Positions 51,217-58,245 of a DNA stretch of 64,000 nucleotides are shown in pieces. Position numbers and translations under genes: made by a program. This stretch comes from Roseburia sp. (GTDB lineage: Bacteria; Bacillota; Clostridia; Christensenellales; Pumilibacteraceae), in contig JAMPDA010000003.1 in assembly GCA_023665905.1 (NCBI GenBank), positions 37,716 through 101,715 of the forward strand. Reading direction: 5' to 3'. How positions within the stretch are numbered: the stretch's first letter is position 1; the number at the start of each line of letters is the position of its first letter. The notes under the pieces are model-generated. The model saw nothing but the letters and a program-made list of their open reading frames with translations. It was not told the DNA's origin and did not search any database.

Positions 51217-52898
51217 ACACTCGCCTGAGAAAGTTCGGCGACATATCTATCGAACTCCGCTTGGTTACAATATACGAAGTGTCCTTCCGAGACCTCACGG
51301 AACGACGGCAGATCCGTCGAATAGTCATGCTCGGCAAGTGGATTATAAACAAAACGCTTGCGCTTCTTTTCATACTCCGGATCGGGCAAAGGTATAGCCG
51401 ACAGGAGCGACCGCGTATACGGATGCAACGGATGCGCAAAAAGCTCATCGGATGTCGCAAGTTCGACCATTTTACCGAAATACATAACGCCTATCCGATC
51501 CGAAAAGTACTTTACGACAGACAAATCGTGTGCGATAAACAATATTGTCAAGCCCAATCGCTCACGCAGCTCGTTCAAAAGATTTATGACCTGAGCCTGA
51601 ATAGATACGTCGAGCGCCGAAATGGGCTCGTCGGCAATTATCATTTCGGGATTCATAATGACAGAACGTGCAATGCCGATACGCTGACGCTGTCCGCCCG
51701 AAAACTCGTGCGGATACCGCGACGCGTGCTCCGGCACAAGTCCCACTAACTCGAGAACTTTATATACCTGGTTCTCTATATATTTTTTATCTCTTTCTCC
51801 GCCGATGACAAGCCCTTCGGAAATGATATCCTTAACGGTCATTCTCGGATTGAGCGATGCTATAGGGTCTTGGAAAATCATTTGTATTTGAGTTATCAGT
51901 CGTGACGGATTGTACTTTTCGTTGACCAAAATCAACAATACAATACCCACAACCGCAAACACCGCAAATACGATCAAACATGCCACGCTTGCCGGTGAAG
52001 ACGGTTTATCCACCACGACCTCCTCGGGATTTTCGGAGTTGAAGTATATACGCATACGCACCATCTGCTCGGGCGTAGTAACTCCCAAAGAGGCATTATA
52101 ATAATCGAGGTCTTTTTCATAAGTGACATTATTTATCTCATATGTCACGGAAGTTGTTCCGGCGTCGGCGTCGGCAGCCATGATCACTGCGGAAACCGCC
52201 TTATAATTACCGTACTTACTGCGGAATTGCGCGAACACCGTAATGGTGGCAATAAGGAATGCGAGGGCTACGGCAAAAATTGCGCCGGCTATAAAGAACC
52301 AATTTTTCTTGGGAAATTTCGGCAATATTTCCACGGGTCTGTACTTGACCTTATCTTCCTCGGAAAGTTGATCTGCCGAACCTGCCGCCGCAACGGCTTC
52401 CTTATATTCCGCAGTCAGCTTTTTGAGATAGATCTTTTCGCAATTCTTGTGATCGTTTTTAGCCGAACGTATCAGTTCCTTCTGTTCGGCGACTATGGCG
52501 TTTTTCTTTTCGAGCGCGGCATTAAGCCTTTCGCTGTACTCGGGACGGATCTCATTAACGCCGTTTTTCTTATCCTCGGCAACAAGCTTTTTGACCTCCG
52601 CCGACTCGGCGGCATACTCCGCCTTTGCCGCCTTTATTGCATCCTTATACGAGCGTGTGCCTGCGCATATGCGCTGTCCTTTAAAATACACGTTGCCCGA
52701 CGTGATATCGTAAAGCTTTATGATCGATCGACCTGTCGTCGTCTTGCCGCAACCGGACTCGCCGACCAGCCCGAAGACCTCACCCTTTTTGACATCGAAA
52801 CTGACATCGTCAACAGCCTTAAGTTCCCTACCGGGACCCATCTTAAAATGCTGACTAAGGTGCTCCACTTTTAAGAGAACTTCTTGATCGTTTGCCAT
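51213..52898 (-). CDS. oppF: OppF-type ABC ATPase with an inserted membrane-anchored DUF3592-like domain
   Basis: A 561-residue ATPase; ordinary OppF has about 320. The canonical parts are Walker A GESGCGKT (46-53), Q-loop at Q343 in MIFQDP, signature FSGGQRQR (399-406), Walker B IIADEP (420-425), H-loop His457 and the oligopeptide-transporter tail HPLHPYTRSLLSAIP. Between Walker A and the Q-loop sits an insert of roughly 245 residues (84-330): a charged, probably coiled-coil stretch, a helix at about 199-224, a beta-rich loop (VTYEINNVTYEKD, RIYFNSENPEEVVVD) like DUF3592, and a helix at about 303-326. The topology in-out-in leaves both ATPase parts in the cytoplasm. There is no frameshift; coding is continuous. 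It is the partner of OppD and follows it by two bases. Confidence 0.9.
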   Translation of the reverse strand: MANDQEVLLKVEHLSQHFKMGPGRELKAVDDVSFDVKKGEVFGLVGESGCGKTTTGRSIIKLYDITSGNVYFKGQRICAGTRSYKDAIKAAKAEYAAESAEVKKLVAEDKKNGVNEIRPEYSERLNAALEKKNAIVAEQKELIRSAKNDHKNCEKIYLKKLTAEYKEAVAAAGSADQLSEEDKVKYRPVEILPKFPKKNWFFIAGAIFAVALAFLIATITVFAQFRSKYGNYKAVSAVIMAADADAGTTSVTYEINNVTYEKDLDYYNASLGVTTPEQMVRMRIYFNSENPEEVVVDKPSSPASVACLIVFAVFAVVGIVLLILVNEKYNPSRLITQIQMIFQDPIASLNPRMTVKDIISEGLVIGGERDKKYIENQVYKVLELVGLVPEHASRYPHEFSGGQRQRIGIARSVIMNPEMIIADEPISALDVSIQAQVINLLNELRERLGLTILFIAHDLSVVKYFSDRIGVMYFGKMVELATSDELFAHPLHPYTRSLLSAIPLPDPEYEKKRKRFVYNPLAEHDYSTDLPSFREVSEGHFVYCNQAEFDRYVAELSQASV

Positions 52899-52900
52899 AA

Positions 52901-55615
52901 TTATTCAGCGCCTCCGTCATTATTCTTCGTTGTGGGCTTTGCGGTCGTTGCGGACTTATTCGCAGAAGCCGACTTAGTAGTCGTAGACTTCTTCGCAGTG
53001 CCGGACTTTGCCGCCGCAGGCTTCTTCGTCGTGCCGGACTGTGCAGCTGCAGACTCCTTCGTCGTGTCGGACTTAGTAGTCGTAGACTTCTTCGTCGTGC
53101 CGGACTTTGCCGCCGCAGGCTTCTTCGCGGTGTCGGACTTTGCCGCCGCAGGCTTTTTCGTCGTGCCGGACTTTGAAGTCGCGGTTTTCTTTGCGGCTGC
53201 GGATTTTTTAGGCGTAACGGGCGCGGCCTCGGAAGTCGCGACCTGTTCTAATTCCGGCATAATTCCGCCGTCCTTGGCATCGCTTGCCACGTCGTCAACG
53301 ATATTTTCGATTCTTTCCGCGTTTCCTTCATGGGGCAACTCGCCGCTTACCGCTTCGACACGTTCCGCCGCGTTTTCCACAGGCGCATCTTGCGCATCCT
53401 GTGTTTCGAATTTAGCTTTCATTCGCGCTATTCTGTCCATGACCGCTTTAGGCGGATCGACTTTAGGTGCGCTCGGATGCAACAGCCAAGTAGCCGCAGA
53501 GTGCGTTTCCGAAATTTTAAACATCGGCGGCTGCTCCTCGAAGTCGATTTTCATGGCGTACTTGTTGCGCTCGGCAAAAGCGTCGCCCTTGGGCGGATAT
53601 ATCATATTAGGCGGCGTGCCGGGTATGGCCTCGAGCTTTTCATCGGTATCGAGATCGGGCATCGACGACAGAAGCGCCCAAGTATACGGGTGCGCAGGCG
53701 AATAAAATATATCGTTTGCCGTGCCGAACTCCACGATCTTACCCGCATACATAACAGCCACACGATCCGCCATGTTGGCGACGACGCCGAGGTCGTGCGT
53801 AATGAAAATAACGGAAAGCTGGCGCTCGACTTTTACTTTGTTGATAAGCTCGAGTATCTGCGCCTGAATGGTAACGTCGAGCGCGGTCGTCGGCTCGTCG
53901 CAAATGAGGATATCCGGGTCTGCGGACAGCGCTATGGCTATAACTATACGCTGACGCATACCGCCCGAAAACTCAAACGGATACTGCCGATAACGCCGTC
54001 TCGGTTCGGGGATACCGACTTCCTCCATCAACTTGAGAGCGCGCGATTTTGCCATACTGCGGGTTATTTTGTGCGCAACGCCGGACGCTCGCTCTTTTAA
54101 ATAGTCTATCATGCCGATCGTGCGGCTATCGAGATCGAGCTCATCGGTTTCTGCGATATTCTTTTCAAATCGCTCCTTAATACGCTTGATTATCGAATTG
54201 ATATCGGCACGTATCTCATCAAGCTCAACGAGGTTTTTATCGATCACTTTCCAATCGGGAGTTTTCCCTTTTTCGACCTTCTTGTTATAGCTTGCCGTCT
54301 GTTTGGCGTAGCGTTTTTCTTCTTGCTCGTTACGCTTGATCCCGTCGAAATACGACTTGACCGCCGCTTTTATACTCGATCTGAACGTATACGCCACGTT
54401 ATCCTTGACCACATCTAACCTATCTATAGCGGTTTCGACGGCGGTTACGATATTCTTTATAGAGGCGGACGCTTCCTTTTTATCGAGCTCGTGCTCGAAA
54501 ACGGCGTTCTCTTTTTCCAAAACAGCTACAGCCGCCTTTTTATTCTCAACAGACTGCGCATGTGAATACTCGACGCCCATCTTTGCAAGCTTGATAAACT
54601 CGAGCATAAAGTTATCGTCGAGATACTTGCGCAAAAACACGTTGAGCTCCTCGACGCTCATATCGGGCAATTCCGCTTCGGCGAACGTCAAGTAGTAACC
54701 CATTGCAAAGAAATTGGGCATGACAAACTTCGCCGCTTCCGCCAAAATATCCTTGACTTTGCCGAGATGCTCCGCAACAGCGGCATAATCGGTATTATCG
54801 ATAATAGCTGCGCCGCGCTTGAATATCGGCACTACAAAGTTTCTGACATTCCTGACAAAAGGTACTTTTATCAGTGTTTTAAGAGTTGTCAGTTCTGCGG
54901 TCAGCTCCTCCGCGCGCGCGTGCACGACGTAGCGCGAAACGGATTTTTCCGAGAGTTTAATGAACTCTTTAATATCGCGCAACAGCTTATCCGTCGCATT
55001 CTTTTCGATATGGAAAAGCAGATCGTCCACCATATCGAGCGCTTCCGTGCACGACTCATGAGCGGCATTATACTCGTTTTCAAGTTCCAAATGCTTGATC
55101 TCGAACTTGTTAAAATTGCTGCAAAGCTCTTTATTTTGCTTTACTATCTCCGGATCGTCCGCACCTCGCGCCGCATTCATGTTTTTCTCGAGCAAAGCGA
55201 GCATGCGGTTAAAATCCTTGCGGCAATTTTTACGGTTGATCTTGCCGTTAATTATCATTGCCTCGGTCATTTGCTTGCCGATACGCATGATCGGATTGAG
55301 GCTTGACAACGGGTCTTGGAATATCATCGATATCTTGTCCCCGCGGATCTTACAGAACTCCTCCTCGGAGATCTTCATAAGATCCATTCCGTCGTATATG
55401 ATCTCGCCGCCCTCTTTGATGGAATTGTTTGCCAAAATACCCAAAACGGCTTTGGTGGTGACAGACTTGCCCGAACCGCTCTCGCCTACTATTGCGAGAG
55501 TTTCGCCTTTGTACAGGTTGAAGTCGATATTACGCACGGCTTGAACTTTGCCGTTGGCGGTTTTAAACGATATTACAAGATTATTGACCGCCAACTTAAC
55601 TTCTTTGTTTTCCAT
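52901..55615 (-). CDS. oppD: OppD-type ABC ATPase with a large helical insert and Lys/Ala-rich tail
   Basis: A 904-residue ATPase; ordinary OppD has about 330. The conserved parts are Walker A GESGSGKS (44-51), Q100 in MIFQDP, signature FSGGMRQR (549-556), Walker B LICDEP with Glu574, H-loop His607 and the HPYTWALLSSMP tail block. An insert at about 130-520, between Q-loop and signature, is almost wholly charged and helical with heptad-like stretches. Residues 740-904 form a disordered tail; 802-897 repeat a KKPAAAKSGT-like unit about eight times, as in histone-H1-like proteins. The start is ATG 55615 with GGAGGG upstream, one base after the OppC stop. Confidence 0.9.
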   Translation of the reverse strand: MENKEVKLAVNNLVISFKTANGKVQAVRNIDFNLYKGETLAIVGESGSGKSVTTKAVLGILANNSIKEGGEIIYDGMDLMKISEEEFCKIRGDKISMIFQDPLSSLNPIMRIGKQMTEAMIINGKINRKNCRKDFNRMLALLEKNMNAARGADDPEIVKQNKELCSNFNKFEIKHLELENEYNAAHESCTEALDMVDDLLFHIEKNATDKLLRDIKEFIKLSEKSVSRYVVHARAEELTAELTTLKTLIKVPFVRNVRNFVVPIFKRGAAIIDNTDYAAVAEHLGKVKDILAEAAKFVMPNFFAMGYYLTFAEAELPDMSVEELNVFLRKYLDDNFMLEFIKLAKMGVEYSHAQSVENKKAAVAVLEKENAVFEHELDKKEASASIKNIVTAVETAIDRLDVVKDNVAYTFRSSIKAAVKSYFDGIKRNEQEEKRYAKQTASYNKKVEKGKTPDWKVIDKNLVELDEIRADINSIIKRIKERFEKNIAETDELDLDSRTIGMIDYLKERASGVAHKITRSMAKSRALKLMEEVGIPEPRRRYRQYPFEFSGGMRQRIVIAIALSADPDILICDEPTTALDVTIQAQILELINKVKVERQLSVIFITHDLGVVANMADRVAVMYAGKIVEFGTANDIFYSPAHPYTWALLSSMPDLDTDEKLEAIPGTPPNMIYPPKGDAFAERNKYAMKIDFEEQPPMFKISETHSAATWLLHPSAPKVDPPKAVMDRIARMKAKFETQDAQDAPVENAAERVEAVSGELPHEGNAERIENIVDDVASDAKDGGIMPELEQVATSEAAPVTPKKSAAAKKTATSKSGTTKKPAAAKSDTAKKPAAAKSGTTKKSTTTKSDTTKESAAAQSGTTKKPAAAKSGTAKKSTTTKSASANKSATTAKPTTKNNDGGAE

Positions 55616-55616
55616 A

Positions 55617-57197
55617 TCAGCCCTCCGATCCACGCAAGCTGGGGTTGAACGCATCGCGCAAGCCGTTTCCGAACAGGTTGAAACTTATCATCAGCAGCGC
55701 AATTACCAATGCGGGGAACAAGATCAAATGCGGGAAATTGATTATATTGCTCGCACCCTGACCGGCGGAAAGCAGCGTGCCCAAGCTCGTTATACCGCTC
55801 GCGGCGTCCTCGAGATTGATTATACCGAGGAACGACAGCATAGATTCGGAGAATATTACGCTCGGGATATACAGCGCCGCGCTCGTTACGATCGTACCCA
55901 ACGCATTGGGGAAGATGTGCTTTACGATCAGTCGTCTGTCGCGCGCGCCTAACGTGCGAGCCGCAAGGACATATTCTTGATTTTTAAACCGATAGAACTG
56001 CATACGGACCGTAGACGCCGTACCTATCCAGCCCGTCAGAATAAATGCGAATGCCAGCGCTCCGACAGTACCGACGAATTTCTGCAAATGCATGTTGAAC
56101 AAAACGGCAACGACCATAAACGGAACGCCGCTGAGCACGTCGGAAATCCGCTCCATTATCATGTCCACTTTTCCGCCGTAAAAACCTTCGACGGAGCCGT
56201 ATATAGCGCCAAGTATCAGGTTGATTGCAGCTACGACAAGCGCGAGCAGGAATGAGAATCTTGTTCCCGAAGCGATACACACCAACATATCCTGACCGAT
56301 ATTGTTGGAGCCCAAAACGTACAGCGGCTCATAGCCGTTTTGATATATAAAATACTCGTAATAGCACACTCTGCAACGGTAGCCCGTCTGATTGAGCTGC
56401 GCATATCTGTAGCGCGACGTAGCTTGAGCGTCGCTTAGCCCGGGATCGCTATCCAATCTCAAAGAATCGTAATTATCATTGCCGCTCAATCTGTAGATCG
56501 GAACAAAATTGCCGTCATCGTCGAGAACGGGCTCGCCCTTATGAGCGCCGGTCAAATAGGTTTTATACCAATAATTGGCGTCGCTCACATTGAACATGAC
56601 CTTATTGGTGCCCTGAGCGGTCGTGATCTGTATGGGATAGATCACCTGGATCCCCGTTCTGTTTTGATACGCCTGCAAGTCCTTATACTGATCCTCGGTC
56701 AGGTCCACAAATTTGAATCCGAGTTTGGTATAGCTGTCCAGTCTGAATTTATAAAGGTCGTTATATTCGACCGTACCGTTCAGTGCGGTCGTAGCCACTT
56801 GTTTCTTTCCGTAAAACTTTGTTATGGCCTTTCTTCCGCCTTCGGCGCCGATAGCCATATAGTAATAATAGTTTGCGGTGTTAAGCTCCTCTGTACTCGC
56901 GCCGTCCCAAAACCCTACGATCGGGTTTGTGGATATTTTAGGCCGCGCATTTCTGTAAAAGCCGTCGGTATAAGACACATCGTATCGAGAAACCGCGGGC
57001 GCGATAAACGCGAACAAAAGCAGTATCACAATAATGACCATGCCTACTATGGACGCTTTGTTTTTTGCAAATCTTCTCGCCGCGTCGCGCAAATATCCGA
57101 CGGGCTTAGTCTCGAGTTTTTTGTCATGCAGCTTGACGTCTTTCTGAGCAAACTCGAATTTTTCTGCGGGAATTGTTCCGATATCTATGCTCTTCAT
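55617..57197 (-). CDS. oppC: OppC-type permease with an enlarged outer loop
   Basis: A 526-residue inner permease; the family norm is about 300. The first helix is at about 48-70. The segment from 72 to about 300, which should face outward, is far larger than normal and includes many Tyr and Asn residues (TANYYYYMAIGAEGG, YRCRVCYYEYF). The remaining five helices and the ABC-contact EAA loop (EYVLAARTLGARDRRLIVKH near 409) are standard, as is the GSNNIGQDMLVCIASGTR block before helix 2. The loop could contact the equally large OppA. It shares one base with the end of oppB's stop region and is cotranscribed. Confidence 0.92.
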   Translation of the reverse strand: MKSIDIGTIPAEKFEFAQKDVKLHDKKLETKPVGYLRDAARRFAKNKASIVGMVIIVILLLFAFIAPAVSRYDVSYTDGFYRNARPKISTNPIVGFWDGASTEELNTANYYYYMAIGAEGGRKAITKFYGKKQVATTALNGTVEYNDLYKFRLDSYTKLGFKFVDLTEDQYKDLQAYQNRTGIQVIYPIQITTAQGTNKVMFNVSDANYWYKTYLTGAHKGEPVLDDDGNFVPIYRLSGNDNYDSLRLDSDPGLSDAQATSRYRYAQLNQTGYRCRVCYYEYFIYQNGYEPLYVLGSNNIGQDMLVCIASGTRFSFLLALVVAAINLILGAIYGSVEGFYGGKVDMIMERISDVLSGVPFMVVAVLFNMHLQKFVGTVGALAFAFILTGWIGTASTVRMQFYRFKNQEYVLAARTLGARDRRLIVKHIFPNALGTIVTSAALYIPSVIFSESMLSFLGIINLEDAASGITSLGTLLSAGQGASNIINFPHLILFPALVIALLMISFNLFGNGLRDAFNPSLRGSEG

Positions 57198-58153
57198 TAT
57201 TTAGCCCCCATTCTGATTCTCGGATCGATAAAGCCGTAACTCAAGTCTATAATAAGACCGGCAACAAGCCCTATCGCCGTATAAAATGCCGAAATTGCCA
57301 TAAAGAAGTTATAATCGAGTCTGTTTATAGATTCGACATACAGCGACCCTATTCCGGGGATAGAAAAGATACTTTCTATTACAAGCGATCCCGACATGAT
57401 GCTCAAAAACTCGCCCAAGATCATGGGGAATATAACGACCATCGCATTCCTGAGTGCATGCCTTATGGTTGCTTGACGACGGGTAAGTCCCTTAGTTCGA
57501 GCAAGAAGCATATAATCGCATGTAAGCACTTCCGACAATTCGGCACGGGTATATCGCGTCAAACCGGCGATCGTGCCGAACGCCAACGAGAATATCGCCG
57601 GCATCAGCGAGTAGATCATCTTCGGCGCAAAATAGTTTGTGCTCGTATCTGCCAATAGAGGGAACCACCCCAGTTTGGCGCAGAAAATGTATTGCACTAA
57701 AAACGCATAAACAAACGACGGCACCGATATAAATATCATGACCAAAGTAGAGATCGTATGATCCTGCCATTTGTTCTTTTTGACGGCGGCGAATATGCCC
57801 AACAGTAACCCGATAGGTATGCTTATTATAAGGGAATACAAATTGACCATGACCGTAGCCGGAAGCTTCTCTGCGATTATCGCCGTAACCGATTGGACCT
57901 GATAGATCTGCTCGCCGTATCCCCAATCGAAGCCGGTAAAAACTCGCTTCCAAAACAGAAACAGCTGGGTCAGAATCGGTTTATAATAACCCATGGCTTC
58001 CCTACGCCGCTCGATCAGCTCGACCAATTCATCCGTGCCCGTAACAGGCGGCAAAGGCAACAGCTTTATAAAAATAAAGCATAACGAAAGAATTATTACC
58101 AGCATGCAAAAAGCAAGCAACAGTCTTTTTAACGTATATTTAAATAAGTACAT
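57197..58153 (-). CDS. oppB: OppB-type permease
   Basis: A 318-residue permease of normal length, the only Opp subunit here that is not enlarged. It has six helices; the first, YTLKRLLLAFCMLVIILSL, starts directly at the N-terminus. The EAA loop is DYMLLARTKGLTRRQATIRH near residue 225. The outer loop after helix 1 (about 35-95) is typical of OppB. ATG 58153 is chosen because GAGGG lies nine bases upstream and the protein then begins as the family does; earlier in-frame codons overlap the intercistronic hairpin. Confidence 0.93.
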   Translation of the reverse strand: MYLFKYTLKRLLLAFCMLVIILSLCFIFIKLLPLPPVTGTDELVELIERRREAMGYYKPILTQLFLFWKRVFTGFDWGYGEQIYQVQSVTAIIAEKLPATVMVNLYSLIISIPIGLLLGIFAAVKKNKWQDHTISTLVMIFISVPSFVYAFLVQYIFCAKLGWFPLLADTSTNYFAPKMIYSLMPAIFSLAFGTIAGLTRYTRAELSEVLTCDYMLLARTKGLTRRQATIRHALRNAMVVIFPMILGEFLSIMSGSLVIESIFSIPGIGSLYVESINRLDYNFFMAISAFYTAIGLVAGLIIDLSYGFIDPRIRMGAK

Positions 58154-58180
58154 TATGCGTTCCCTCACTATTAGCAAAAT

Positions 58181-58207
58181 GGGATACGAACGCACCGTTC
58201 GTATCCC
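58181..58207 (-). terminator. Intercistronic 12-bp hairpin between oppA and oppB
   Basis: GGGATACGAACG (58181-58192) pairs perfectly with CGTTCGTATCCC (58196-58207) around a three-base loop, followed on the minus strand by ATTTTG. The poor T run suggests partial termination or 3'-end protection, which would leave more oppA than oppBCDF mRNA. Confidence 0.75.
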
Positions 58208-58245
58208 AAATGCGTAATTAGTTATTAATGGTTCCGATCGTGCAT

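Noticed and set aside
51213..52898. OppF as two genes or a frameshifted fusion
   Set aside because: The reading frame is continuous, both ATPase halves carry complete motifs, and the inserted helices give a consistent in-out-in topology.
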